DNA of 64,000 nt. Origin: Skermanella stibiiresistens SB22 (GTDB lineage Bacteria > Pseudomonadota > Alphaproteobacteria > Azospirillales > Azospirillaceae). The stretch's first letter is position 1, and the number at the start of each line of letters is the position of its first letter. The notes beneath the pieces are model-generated. The model did no database searches, was not told the DNA's origin, and was given only the letters and a program-made list of their open reading frames with translations. The stretch is taken from positions 536,067-600,066 of the forward strand of contig NZ_AVFL01000001.1 in assembly GCF_000576635.1 (NCBI RefSeq). Reading direction: 5' to 3'. Below, piece by piece: positions 1-8,388 of the stretch. Both the position numbers and the translations under genes were made by a program.

Positions 1-248
1 CGGCTGGTGTAGGTCCGGACCGCCATGACCTCGTCCTTCAGGAGGGCCAAGTCCTCCTCGACTTGCTCCGGCGTCGGATAGACCCGGGTCAGCGGACTCT
101 GTCCATCGCGGAACGGCGCGAAGGACACGCTTTGCAGCTTGCCGCCGGGCGGCGGCTCAAGCGGCTGGGGACGATTGGGGAGCGACCAGAGGGCGAAGTT
201 GCCCAGGACGGTGATGACCACTATGGCCAGAAGGACGATGACGCGCAT
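1..248 (-). CDS. GH17-like beta-glucan enzyme, N-terminal fragment
   Basis: This is the 5' end of a leftward gene whose remainder lies beyond position 1, so only about 82 residues are visible. The start is an ATG at 248. The protein opens with a hydrophobic segment (MRVIVLLAIVVITVLGNFAL) that is a signal anchor or membrane helix. It is followed by SVSFAPFRDGQSPLTRVYP and, near the edge, VRTYTS. From family knowledge, this pattern is typical of the N-terminal GH17-like module of alphaproteobacterial beta-(1,3)/(1,6)-glucan enzymes, which are often fused to a GT2 glycosyltransferase. The downstream domain cannot be seen, so whether it is a hydrolase alone or a fused synthase is open. Confidence 0.6.
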   Translation of the reverse strand, partial: MRVIVLLAIVVITVLGNFALWSLPNRPQPLEPPPGGKLQSVSFAPFRDGQSPLTRVYPTPEQVEEDLALLKDEVMAVRTYTS

Positions 249-324
249 GGCGGCGATATCTACACGAAATCGCCGCCGCGCGCGTCATGGAAAAAAGTCT
301 CGGCTGGATCAGCCGGACCGCTTA

Positions 325-1185
325 TCAGGCGTCTTGGCTGACCTTGACCCGCGACAGCAGGAAGACGGCCGAGTTCTCGTTGTAGGCGGGAAGCTGGGTC
401 GTCTTGATATCCGGGTTGCGGCGCAGGAACTCGTCGAAGGCGCGCTTCTCGCCCAGGTTCTGCTCGGCCAGGCCGCCAGCATGCCAGTCATCGAACAGGA
501 AGACGGCGTGATCGCCGATCAGCGGCTCGACGAACGTCAGCGAATCGCGGGCCGACGTGTAGATGTCGCAGTCGATCATCGCGATGCCGACATGGTTCAT
601 GCCGTGCTTCTGGACCAGTTCCGGCGTCAGGGTATCCTTGAACCAGCCCTTGATCAGGAAGGTCTTCTTCCAGTCGACGCCGCGGCGGGTCAGCAGCTTG
701 TGGGCGAATTCGATCGAGGAGGCCAGCTGGCCGCTGCTCCAGATCTGGTTGTCTTGGAAGTCGGTCTCGGGGGGCAGGCCCTCGAAGCTGTCGAAGCCGA
801 ACTGGCGGACACCGTCCGTCTTGGTGCGGACCAGGGCATCGTGCATGCAGGCCATGGACGAGCCATAGCAGACGCCGAATTCCAGATAGTCGCCGATCGG
901 CTTGTCGCCGTTCAACTCGCGCAGGCGCTGGATGGCGTCGACATAGCTGGCCGTCAGCTTCTGCTCCGGCACCAAGCCTTGTCCCGCCAACGCGCGCCGC
1001 TGCGTCTTGACCCTGTATAGCCACCGGTTGACCTTGCGCGAGGGCCCGAACAGGCCGAGCGTCATCAGCATTCGGTAGAACGGGGTGTTGAAACGCTCGA
1101 CACCGAGGGGTCGAGCGGCATGATTGTCGTGGACCGTCATCGGAGCCAGGTTCCTGTTCGTGGTTTCATCAGATGTCATCAACAA
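325..1185 (-). CDS. TylF/MycF-family SAM-dependent O-methyltransferase
   Basis: The 286-residue product resembles macrocin O-methyltransferase (TylF) proteins, class I methyltransferases that act on sugar hydroxyls. Visible signatures are the SAM-binding strand-loop YLEFGVCYGSSMACMHDA around residues 105-122, FGFDSFEGLPP at about 150, and the acidic metal-site motifs MIDCDIY and FLFDDWHAGG in the C-terminal half. It is about the usual family length. The neighbouring glucan-type enzyme suggests a surface polysaccharide role, but the substrate is not shown. A second Met (MTSDETT) two codons downstream or MTVHDN could also be the true start. Confidence 0.75.
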   Translation of the reverse strand: MLMTSDETTNRNLAPMTVHDNHAARPLGVERFNTPFYRMLMTLGLFGPSRKVNRWLYRVKTQRRALAGQGLVPEQKLTASYVDAIQRLRELNGDKPIGDYLEFGVCYGSSMACMHDALVRTKTDGVRQFGFDSFEGLPPETDFQDNQIWSSGQLASSIEFAHKLLTRRGVDWKKTFLIKGWFKDTLTPELVQKHGMNHVGIAMIDCDIYTSARDSLTFVEPLIGDHAVFLFDDWHAGGLAEQNLGEKRAFDEFLRRNPDIKTTQLPAYNENSAVFLLSRVKVSQDA

Positions 1186-2050
1186 ACAAAGATCATATTG
1201 GATGCTGCAACGCCAGAATTTATTTGTCGTGCCTCAAGAGAAGGCACAAAGTGGTTATTGACATATCCATTCCAAAGAGGAATTTTGCAGAATAATCGCC
1301 ATTTTTCCAATAAACTTTGTCGTGTGGGACAAATTTGGGAAAAGTTGCGGGATTGATTTTGGACCTGCCTTGATGAGCAGGACTATCGATTGAGACTAAT
1401 CTGTTCAGCTTCCTTATAAAGCATATTGGGTGGGTGACTTGTGGGAAATTATCAGTCTTGAGGCGGAAGTCGCGCCAATATTGAGAGAAATTTTTCGAAA
1501 ATATCGTGGGGCGCCGCCGAGCCTTGGGGTGATCGGGGAACTGGGTCCCTCCGACGCGCCGCGTCAGCGTCTTCAAAGGGATGCGCGGCGAGCGCACCAC
1601 GTATGTGCGAAATCACTGGAGCAAATCCGTCAATCATGGTGGAGACGGCGCTGTTCCAAGCGGACCAGTTGATCATGGCGGGATTGGGGCACTACCGCCG
1701 CCGATGCATTCCGGCCGGCTTGGTTGCGCTGCGGAATTAGCCATTGACTTGCGGCCGGAAAGTCGCCACTTAACCTCCATGCTTCGAAAAGCTTGACGGT
1801 GCCTTCGCGCCCCGGCTACGGTCGCCCCCCCTTCGGGAGAGACCGTCTCACAGGCATCCGCATCTCGCGCGTTGGCCGTGCCCAATTTCGAACCGTTTCG
1901 AAAAGGAGCCCGGTGGATCGAGCCGCTTCAGAGCGGACTTCGCCGCGGATCGCATGGTTGCCACGGTGGTCCGCCGGGTTGCCCTCGCCCCCTTGGCGAA
2001 GGGCCAAGGCGCCGGATGACACACGACACAACCAATGGAGGATTGCTTTG
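1186..2050. other. 865-bp gap, AT-rich in its first 400 bp
   Basis: No convincing gene was found on either strand. The first half (about 1186-1500) is clearly more AT-rich than the rest of the window, and the open frames there have no recognisable domain and poor codon use for this genome. The stretch holds the promoter region of the leftward methyltransferase and of the rightward PfpI gene. The composition change could mark old foreign DNA or simply a long regulatory region. Confidence 0.5.
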
Positions 2051-2614
2051 ATGGATCAGCCGCTCGCGGGAAAGACCATCGCCATCCTGGTGGCTAACGG
2101 TTTCGAGGAAACCGAGATGACCGAGCCCCAGCGTGCCCTGCTCAAGACCGGTGCCACTCTCAAGGTGATCTCGCCGGAGCAGGGTCTGGTCAACGGTTGG
2201 CATGGCAAGGCCTGGGGGCACTACTTCCCGGTCGACCAGCAGGTCGTCGAGGTTCTGGCGGCCGATTTCGACATGCTGATCCTGCCGGGTGGCGAGCGCA
2301 GCGTCGCCAAACTGGCCGGCAACGCGCATGTCCGCCGCATCATCGGTGGCTTCATGGATGGTGGCAAGCCGGTCGCCGCGATCGATGACGGTGTCAGCTT
2401 GATCGCCGTCGCCCAGAAGATCAAGGGCCGCACCGTGAGCGCGTCCCCGGCCGTCCGCGAGGCCTTGGAGGCCGCCGGCGCCGTTTGGAGCGACGAGCCC
2501 CTGACGATCGACAAGGCCCTGCTCACCGCCGATGGCCTCGACACACTGCCGACCTTCGTCGACCAGTTGGTCAAGGCGTTCAGCGAAGCCGCCCAGGTCA
2601 AAAAGGCCGCTTGA
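2051..2614 (+). CDS. DJ-1/PfpI family protein lacking the usual Cys-His pair
   Basis: The 187-residue product has the DJ-1/PfpI fold: KTIAILVANGFEETE at residues 8-22 with the conserved elbow Glu, LILPGG at 76-81, and the nucleophile-elbow strand PVAAIDDG at 107-114. In active family members the last motif reads A-I-C-H-G; here Asp112 and Asp113 replace the Cys and His, so protease, deglycase or chaperone chemistry that needs the cysteine is unlikely. The ATG at 2051 was chosen because GGAGG sits at 2037-2041 and the PfpI homology begins there; the frame stays open further upstream without homology. Similar non-Cys members are known as general stress proteins, but function here is unknown. 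Confidence 0.8.
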   Translation: MDQPLAGKTIAILVANGFEETEMTEPQRALLKTGATLKVISPEQGLVNGWHGKAWGHYFPVDQQVVEVLAADFDMLILPGGERSVAKLAGNAHVRRIIGGFMDGGKPVAAIDDGVSLIAVAQKIKGRTVSASPAVREALEAAGAVWSDEPLTIDKALLTADGLDTLPTFVDQLVKAFSEAAQVKKAA

Positions 2615-2680
2615 GGCCTCGTCACGAGGCGTTCCAGTATCGAACGCCTCGGATCAGTTCCTTCGACGTCCGCTCGAAAG

Positions 2681-2709
2681 CGCCGCATCCCCTGGATCGC
2701 GGCGTTTTT
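2681..2709 (+). terminator. Rho-independent terminator after the PfpI gene
   Basis: CGCCGC pairs with GCGGCG around an inner ATCC/GGAT pair, directly followed by five T residues. A second perfect 9-bp stem (CGAGGCGTT/AACGCCTCG, 2625-2651) lies between it and the stop codon but has no T-run. Confidence 0.7.
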
Positions 2710-2871
2710 CGTGCGCGACGGTAATGCCTTCCCCGATCGCGTCTCCCCGAATTTTTCCGTGTGACTTTTCCGGATAGCCGGGAGCAAGCCGGTTCGCCAC
2801 GCGTTTCCCCGCCGCGACAAGCCTTCCAAGGACGGGAAGGTGATCGCGCCGAAGCCGGAGAAGAACAGCCC

Positions 2872-4071
2872 GTGATCCACACCCCCGCCCGACGCCGCCG
2901 CCCGGCGTCCACCCTAGGATTCGCCGCCTTCCTTGGACTGACCGGGGGACTGACGGTGGTCTTATCGATCCCGCCATCGGCCCAGGCGCAGGCTCCGGAC
3001 GACGCGTTCATCGCGGGCTACGCCTCGGCGGTGCTCCAGCGCGAATTCGGAGTCTCCGCGTCCAGGATCACCGTCAAGGGTGGGGTCGTCCAGGTCGACG
3101 CCGAGACGTTGGCGACGCCCGAGGGTGCCCGCCTGCGCGCGGCGCTGTCGGATATCCCCGGTGTCACCGGCGTCGCCGTCCGCGAGGCCAGCGTGCCGCC
3201 ACCTCCCGTCGCGGCCCCAGGGCTGGCGCCACCCGCGACGGTGGCGGGATCTCCTCCGGCGGCCGCGGCTCCCGCCACCGCCGTCCTGGCCGACCAGGGT
3301 GGACAGGTGTTGCCTCGCTCCAACCTGTTCGAGCCCCTGATCGCCGATCCGCGCTGGCCGCGGTTCGCGGCGGCTTACCGCTATTACCTTGACGATCCCG
3401 ATGTCGAGCACGCCGGAGCGGTCAGCTTCGGCGAGACGTTCTCGCTCTATCGGAACAGCCTGCTGGGCGGACAGTGGGAAGTGGGCTTCCAGGCCAGCGT
3501 CTTCTCGGTCTTCGACCTCAACAGCGAGAGCATGGACCTGATCAACGCCGACTACACCGTCGGCATCCCGATCTCCTACCGGCGCGGCGACTTCTCGGTC
3601 CTGGGTCGCGTCTATCACCAAAGCTCGCATTTGGGCGACGAGTACCTGCTGCGCGAGGGCATCGACCGCTCACGCCGGATCAACCTCAGCTACGAGGCGG
3701 TCGAGGGGCTGGTGTCCTACGACATCGGCGAGGAGTTCAGGGTCTATGGCGGCCTCAGCTACCTGTTCGACCAGGAACCGTCCGACCTGGAGCCGTGGGG
3801 AACGCAGGCCGGGCTGGAATATGAGAGCTCCGAGACCTACGCCGGCGGCCTGCTCCGCCCGGTGGCGGCGGCCGACATGAAGTTCCGCGAGGAGGCCGAC
3901 TGGGACATGGACCTGTCGCTGCAAGCCGGCGTCCAGCTCGAAAGCTCGCTCCTGGCACCCCGGCGCATCCGGCTGCTGGCCGAGTACTACAATGGCGCCA
4001 ACCCGAACGGCCAGTTCTACTCCAGGAAGCTGGAATATATCGGCTTCGGCATCAACGTCCAATTGGACTGA
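2872..4071 (+). CDS. DUF1207 outer-membrane/periplasmic protein
   Basis: The protein is 399 residues if translated from the GTG at 2872, which places a basic stretch and a hydrophobic signal peptide ending near AQAQA at the N-terminus. The frame is open further upstream, but that part looks non-coding. After the signal there is a BON-like segment of about 60 residues, then a Pro/Ala-rich linker. From about residue 150 comes the DUF1207 region (LFEPLIADPRWPRFAAAY, then many alternating aromatic/polar strands such as GQWEVGFQASVFSVFDL). It ends in a short hydrophobic strand, as outer-membrane beta barrels do. No enzymatic motif is visible. The BON-DUF1207 combination is unusual. Role unknown. 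Confidence 0.7.
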   Translation: MIHTPARRRRPASTLGFAAFLGLTGGLTVVLSIPPSAQAQAPDDAFIAGYASAVLQREFGVSASRITVKGGVVQVDAETLATPEGARLRAALSDIPGVTGVAVREASVPPPPVAAPGLAPPATVAGSPPAAAAPATAVLADQGGQVLPRSNLFEPLIADPRWPRFAAAYRYYLDDPDVEHAGAVSFGETFSLYRNSLLGGQWEVGFQASVFSVFDLNSESMDLINADYTVGIPISYRRGDFSVLGRVYHQSSHLGDEYLLREGIDRSRRINLSYEAVEGLVSYDIGEEFRVYGGLSYLFDQEPSDLEPWGTQAGLEYESSETYAGGLLRPVAAADMKFREEADWDMDLSLQAGVQLESSLLAPRRIRLLAEYYNGANPNGQFYSRKLEYIGFGINVQLD

Positions 4072-4191
4072 CGAATTTCGGCTGGCCGCTGAGACTGGTC
4101 AGATTGACGTCAGGTCCGCCGCCTAAGGTCGCATCCGTCGAACAACGGCGGCGGACCACTCCGGTCCGCCCCCTCGGAACGGAGCGATACC

Positions 4192-4473
4192 ATGACAAGC
4201 AAGACCCTCCTCGCCACCACCGCGCTCACGCTGGCGCTGCTCGCCGGCCCGGCGCTCGCCGGCCCTAAATGCACCAGCGAGGCCAAGGACAAGTGGCTGT
4301 CCGAAGCCGACATGAAGCAAAAGATCGCGGAGTTGGGCTACAAGGACATCAAGACCTTCAAGACCACCAGCGGCAATTGCTACGAGATCTACGGCCACGA
4401 TAAGGACGGCCACAAGGCGGAGGTCTATTTCAACCCGGTCACCGCCGCGGTCGTCAAGGCGGAGATCGACTGA
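4192..4473 (+). CDS. small periplasmic PepSY-domain protein
   Basis: A 93-residue protein with a clear signal peptide (MTSKTLLATTALTLALLAGPALA) followed by one PepSY-like unit: W-x2-EADMKQKIAELGY, then CYEIYGHDKDGHKAEVYFNP. Two cysteines in the mature part (KCTSEA and GNCYEI) may form a disulfide. It is the first gene of an operon with a cytochrome b561-like protein, a response regulator and a kinase, its stop overlapping the next start (TGATG). PepSY proteins near such kinases are often targets or accessory sensors; that role is inferred. Confidence 0.8.
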   Translation: MTSKTLLATTALTLALLAGPALAGPKCTSEAKDKWLSEADMKQKIAELGYKDIKTFKTTSGNCYEIYGHDKDGHKAEVYFNPVTAAVVKAEID

Positions 4474-5021
4474 TGGACCGGGCGGGACCCCTCCCATCGG
4501 CGGCCCCACCGACCGTCATGGTGTGGGATCCGGTGGTCCGGATCTTCCACTGGACGGTGGCGGCGGGCTGCGTCGCAAACCTCTTCATCGTCGAGGATGG
4601 CGACTTGGCCCATTTGGTGATTGGCTACGCCGTCGCGGCCGTCCTGGTTGTCCGGCTGATCTGGGGCTTCGTCGGAACACCCCATGCCCGTTTTTCCGAC
4701 TTCGTGCCGGGGGTGCGCCAACTGGCCGATTACGTCAAGCTCCTGGTCCAGGGGCGGGAGCCCCGGCTATTGGGTCATAATCCGGCCGCAGCGGTCATGA
4801 TGATGGTGCTGATGGCGTTGCTGGCCGCCGTCAGCGTCACCGGCTGGATGGCGACCCTGGACGCCTTCTGGGGTGTCGAGTGGGTGGAGGAACTTCACGA
4901 ATTCACCGCCGATGCGATACTATGGCTGGCGTTGCTCCACGCCGCCGCGGCGATTTACGAAAGCCGGCGGCATCATGAGAACCTGGTGTGGTCCATGGTC
5001 ACCGGCCGGAAACGGGCATGA
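4473..5021 (+). CDS. cytochrome b561/diheme b-type membrane protein
   Basis: The 182-residue product has four predicted membrane helices and the pattern of the cytochrome b561 / Ni-Fe hydrogenase b-subunit family: VWDPVVRIFHW near residue 17 (heme-ligand His), LVIGY, VVRLIWGFVGTPHARF, and the paired histidines in ELHEFTADAILWLALLHAAAAIYES. It would carry electrons across the inner membrane, commonly to a periplasmic partner. Its start overlaps the PepSY gene and its stop overlaps the regulator gene (ATGA), which implies coupled translation. Confidence 0.8.
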   Translation: MDRAGPLPSAAPPTVMVWDPVVRIFHWTVAAGCVANLFIVEDGDLAHLVIGYAVAAVLVVRLIWGFVGTPHARFSDFVPGVRQLADYVKLLVQGREPRLLGHNPAAAVMMMVLMALLAAVSVTGWMATLDAFWGVEWVEELHEFTADAILWLALLHAAAAIYESRRHHENLVWSMVTGRKRA

Positions 5022-5701
5022 GGCTCCTCCTCGTCGAGGATAATGAGAGGTTATCCACCTTGATGGCGGCCGGGCTGGCCCGCGCCGGTTTCGCGGTGGA
5101 CGCCTTCTCGTGCCTGGAGGAGGCGGACGCCGCCGTGGCGGCCGCCGACTACGACCTCATCCTGCTCGACCTGGGCCTGCCAGATGGCGACGGCATGGCG
5201 TGGCTCAAGAACTTCCGGCGCCGGAGCCGCGGCGTCCCGGTCCTGGTGGCGACCGCGCGCGGAGGCCTCAGCGACCGCGTCGCAGGGCTCGACACCGGCG
5301 CCGACGACTACCTCGTCAAGCCGTTCGAGATGGACGAGTTGCTGGCCCGGTGCCGGGCGCTGCTGCGCCGCCCCGGATCGTGCCTGTCCACCGTGCTGAC
5401 GGCGGGCAATGTCTCGTTCGACACCACCACGCGCCAGATCGCGGTCGATGGCAAGCCGCTCGACGCACCCCGGCGGGAGGCCGACCTGATCGAGATCCTG
5501 CTGCGTCGGGTGGGACAGGTGGTCACGCGGTCCATCCTCGAGGAAAGCCTGTACGGCTTCGATGACGAGGTGACGCCGAACGCGTTGGAGGCCCATGTCT
5601 CGCGGCTCCGGCGTCGGCTGGTGGATGCCAGGGCCGACGTGGCGATCCACACCGTCCGCGGCATCGGCTACCTGCTGCGCCCCGGAGTTCCCACCTCATG
5701 A
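5018..5701 (+). CDS. OmpR-family response regulator
   Basis: The 227-residue protein begins MRLLLVEDNERLS; the acidic pocket and phospho-acceptor Asp are in LILLDLGLPDGDG at about residues 48-60. TARGG and the conserved Lys in YLVKPFEMDELLAR complete the receiver. A winged-helix DNA-binding domain follows (ALEAHVSRLRRRL, TVRGIGYLL at the C-terminus). The ATG at 5018 overlaps the upstream stop. With the downstream kinase it forms a two-component system that probably controls this operon. Confidence 0.9.
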   Translation: MRLLLVEDNERLSTLMAAGLARAGFAVDAFSCLEEADAAVAAADYDLILLDLGLPDGDGMAWLKNFRRRSRGVPVLVATARGGLSDRVAGLDTGADDYLVKPFEMDELLARCRALLRRPGSCLSTVLTAGNVSFDTTTRQIAVDGKPLDAPRREADLIEILLRRVGQVVTRSILEESLYGFDDEVTPNALEAHVSRLRRRLVDARADVAIHTVRGIGYLLRPGVPTS

Positions 5702-5705
5702 CCGT

Positions 5706-5748
5706 CCATCATGATTGGCCCATCATGATTGGCCCATCATGACCGGCC
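5706..5748 (+). repeat. three tandem 14-bp repeats at the kinase start
   Basis: Three head-to-tail copies of CCATCATGATTGGC (the third has CC for TT). Each copy contains an ATG (5711, 5725, 5739), but only the ATG at 5739 is in frame with the kinase. Because 14 is not a multiple of three, gain or loss of a copy would change which ATG is in frame with upstream translation. Confidence 0.9.
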
Positions 5749-7139
5749 GCTTGGCGCTTGGTCCGTCGGGACAGCGTCGCTCCGTCGTCCACCTGATCAC
5801 GAAGCGGCTGGTCATCGTCGCGGCGCTGGCGATGGTGGCGCAGCTGATCCTGGTCACCCTGCATTACGGCCTCGACGGCAGCCGTCTAGGCGTCCGGGTC
5901 GCGGCACGCGAGGCGGAGCGGCTGGCCGAGCACATCGCTCCCGGTCCCGATGGCCGCCCCGCGCTGACCCTGCCGGACGAGCACGCCGACCGCTACCGCA
6001 ACCATCCCACCGCCTATGGCTTCCAAGTGATCGATGGGGGCGGCAGGGTGATCGGGGCGATGAACGCCGGCCTGTTCACCGTTCCGCTGCCCGAACCGGT
6101 CTCGGCGCCCGATTTGTTCTGGCGCGTCATCCCCGGTGGCCACACCCGCGTGCTTGCGCAGCGCTTCGACCGGATCGAACCGAACCTCCTGATTTGCGTC
6201 GTCATCGCCGCCGATCCCGACCATATCGCCTGGGGCGTGCTGGCCCACGAGGTCGTGGATCATGTCGTGGTTCCCATGGCGCCGTTGGCTCTGCTGCTGC
6301 TGGCGGTCAACGTCTTCGCGGTCCGGCGCGGCTTGAAACCGCTGGCCCACGCCGCCGAGCGGGCACGCCAGCTGAACGCGCGGCGTGGCGGCCTTCGCCT
6401 CGACGCCGGCGAATCGCTCCCGCGCGAGGTCCACGCGCTGGTCAGCGCCATCAACGCGGCGCTTGGCCGGGCCGACGAGATCCTGAGGTTCCAGCGAGAG
6501 TTCACCGCCAACGTCGCCCACGAATTGCGGACGCCGCTGGCGATCCTATCGCTTCACTTGGACGAGTTGGGCGGGCCGGGCGCCGCGGCGGCCAAGCGCG
6601 ACGTTCAATCGATGTCGCGGCTGGTCAACCAGCTGCTGCGGGTCGCCCAACTGGAAGGACTGGCCGCCGAGCCGTCGGCTCCGGTCGATCTGGCCGAGGC
6701 GGCGCGCGATACGGTGCGCCGGCTGGCTCCGCTGGCGCTGGACCAGGGCCGTGAACTGGAGTTCGAGAACCACTACGAGCCTGGCGGAAGCGTGATCATC
6801 CCAGGCCATGCCGACGCCATCGCCAGCGCGCTCCGCAACTTGGTCGACAATGCCCTGCGCGCCACGCCGCCCGGCACCGTCGTCACCGTCGCCGCCGGTC
6901 CGGGGCCGGTGATCGAAGTCCGCGACCAAGGACCGGGCATCGACCCGGCCTTGCGTCAGGACCTGTTCGAACGCTTCGCCCAAGGCGACACGCGGACCCG
7001 CGGCAGTGCCGGCCTGGGCCTCGCGATCGTCGCCAAGACGATGGAGCTGCATTCCGGGACCGTCACGATCAGCGATGGCCCCGGCGGCGGAACGCGCTTT
7101 CGTCTCAGCTTCCTTGGGAAGTCCAACGACTCCGCTTGA
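5739..7139 (+). CDS. sensor histidine kinase of the PepSY/cytochrome b operon
   Basis: The 466-residue protein has a first membrane helix (VIVAALAMVAQLILVTLHYG), a periplasmic sensor loop of about 130 residues, and a second helix (VVVPMAPLALLLLAVNVFAV). A HAMP-like linker, the H-box FTANVAHELRTPLAIL with the phospho-acceptor His, and HATPase motifs (LVDNALRATPPG, VRDQGPGIDP, GLGLAIVAKTMELH) follow. It pairs with the regulator just upstream. The start at 5739 is the in-frame ATG of the repeat; a TTG at 5715 is an alternative. No strong ribosome site precedes it, so expression may depend on coupling to the upstream stop. The 3' end overlaps the convergent heme A synthase gene by 35 bp. Confidence 0.88.
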   Translation: MTGRLALGPSGQRRSVVHLITKRLVIVAALAMVAQLILVTLHYGLDGSRLGVRVAAREAERLAEHIAPGPDGRPALTLPDEHADRYRNHPTAYGFQVIDGGGRVIGAMNAGLFTVPLPEPVSAPDLFWRVIPGGHTRVLAQRFDRIEPNLLICVVIAADPDHIAWGVLAHEVVDHVVVPMAPLALLLLAVNVFAVRRGLKPLAHAAERARQLNARRGGLRLDAGESLPREVHALVSAINAALGRADEILRFQREFTANVAHELRTPLAILSLHLDELGGPGAAAAKRDVQSMSRLVNQLLRVAQLEGLAAEPSAPVDLAEAARDTVRRLAPLALDQGRELEFENHYEPGGSVIIPGHADAIASALRNLVDNALRATPPGTVVTVAAGPGPVIEVRDQGPGIDPALRQDLFERFAQGDTRTRGSAGLGLAIVAKTMELHSGTVTISDGPGGGTRFRLSFLGKSNDSA

Positions 7140-8268
7140 CCTCGTGGCGGAACCAGACCAGCAGGGCGATCAGGGTCAGGGCGCCCGCCTGATGTACCGC
7201 GGCCAGCGGGATCGCGACCACCGTCAGCAGCGTCGCTATGCCCAGGGCGATCTGGACCACCACCATGACGCCGACCGCTTGGCCGAGCCTATGGCCTCGC
7301 GGTCCGATATCCGCCTTGCCGGCGCGCCACCACAGCCCCAGCACGACCAGGCCGGTCACCATCGCCAGCCAGCGGTGGGTGAACTGGACGCCCGCGTGGT
7401 TCTCCACGAAGTTCAGCGGAGCCGGGTTCAGGAACCACATGTCGCTTGGGATGATCTGGCCACCCATCAGCGGCCAAGTGTTGTAGATCATGCCGGCGTC
7501 CAGCCCCGCGACGAAGGCGCCCCAGGCCGCCGTCACCGCCACGAGACCCAATGCCAGTCCGGCGTGGCGCCGCAAGGCCGGGGCCGCGGCGGACCGGCTA
7601 CCCTCGGGCTTGGGATCGAGCAGGCCCAGCGCCACCCACAGCATCAGCGCGAAGATCAGGAACGCGACGCCCAGGTGCAGCGCCAGCCGGTAATGGCTGA
7701 CCGACGGCCGGTCGACCAGCCCGCTGACCACCATGAACCAGCCGATGCCACCCTGCAGGCCGCCCAGCAGGAACAGACCGACCAGTGTCGGCATCAGCCC
7801 CTTGGGGATCCGCTTGGTCGCCCAGAACCATAGGAAGGGCAGCAGGAAGACGAAGCCGATCATCTGGCCCCAGAAGCGGTGGAACCACTCCCAGAAGAAG
7901 ATGTGCTTGAACTCCTCCAGCCCCATGCCGGCGTTGACGTAGCGGTATTCGGGCGTCTCCCTGTACAGGTCGAACACGCGGTTCCACTCGGTCTCGGTCA
8001 GGGGCGGCAGGATGCCGATCAGTGGCTTCCACTCGACCATCGAGAGGCCCGACTCTGTCAGCCGGGTGACGGCGCCGATCACCGCCATGGCGAACACCAT
8101 GCCGCAGCAGATCAGCAGCCACGTGGCGATGGCGCGCGCGTGCCGCTGCCGGGACGCGTCCAAGGCGGGTGCCGCGGCGTTCCGCGACGCCGGATAAGTG
8201 ACGGACGACAAGGCTGTGACCCAATCTTCTATTGTTCCGGAAGCTTCCCCCGCGCTGGCGAGGGCCAC
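7105..8268 (-). CDS. ctaA: heme A synthase (COX15/CtaA)
   Basis: The 387-residue membrane protein converts heme O to heme A for aa3-type cytochrome oxidases. Eight helices are visible; the family motifs include VIGAVTRLTESGLSMVEWKP, the heme-ligand His in FFWEWFHRFWGQ, GGLQGGIGWFMV, SHYRLALHLG, FVENHAGVQFTHRW and AVHQAGAL. It is the alphaproteobacterial (COX15-like, type 2) form. The start used is a GTG at 8268; a TTG at 8211 would give a more typical 368 residues. It converges on the kinase gene with a 35-bp overlap. Confidence 0.93.
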   Translation of the reverse strand: MALASAGEASGTIEDWVTALSSVTYPASRNAAAPALDASRQRHARAIATWLLICCGMVFAMAVIGAVTRLTESGLSMVEWKPLIGILPPLTETEWNRVFDLYRETPEYRYVNAGMGLEEFKHIFFWEWFHRFWGQMIGFVFLLPFLWFWATKRIPKGLMPTLVGLFLLGGLQGGIGWFMVVSGLVDRPSVSHYRLALHLGVAFLIFALMLWVALGLLDPKPEGSRSAAAPALRRHAGLALGLVAVTAAWGAFVAGLDAGMIYNTWPLMGGQIIPSDMWFLNPAPLNFVENHAGVQFTHRWLAMVTGLVVLGLWWRAGKADIGPRGHRLGQAVGVMVVVQIALGIATLLTVVAIPLAAVHQAGALTLIALLVWFRHEVKRSRWTSQGS

Positions 8269-8340
8269 CCCCTGGGGGAAACCTTGGGGGTCACAGCTGT
8301 ATGTGGCGCTGGGTGGCGCCGCGTCAAACGTCCGCTAAGA

Positions 8341-8371
8341 TGCCGCATGCGGCTGGAGGTCGCATGCGGCA
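8341..8371 (-). terminator. perfect hairpin downstream of the CBS gene
   Basis: TGCCGCATGCG pairs with CGCATGCGGCA (11 bp, 9-nt loop) eighteen bases after the CBS stop codon. On the minus strand only a weak T-rich tail follows, so it may be a transcript-stabilising stem rather than a full terminator. Confidence 0.5.
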
Positions 8372-8388
8372 TCCGGACCGCCCCCGGC

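Noticed and set aside
1220..1600. 126-codon minus-strand frame in the AT-rich gap
   Set aside because: No ribosome site, no domain and atypical codon use; probably fortuitous in AT-rich DNA.
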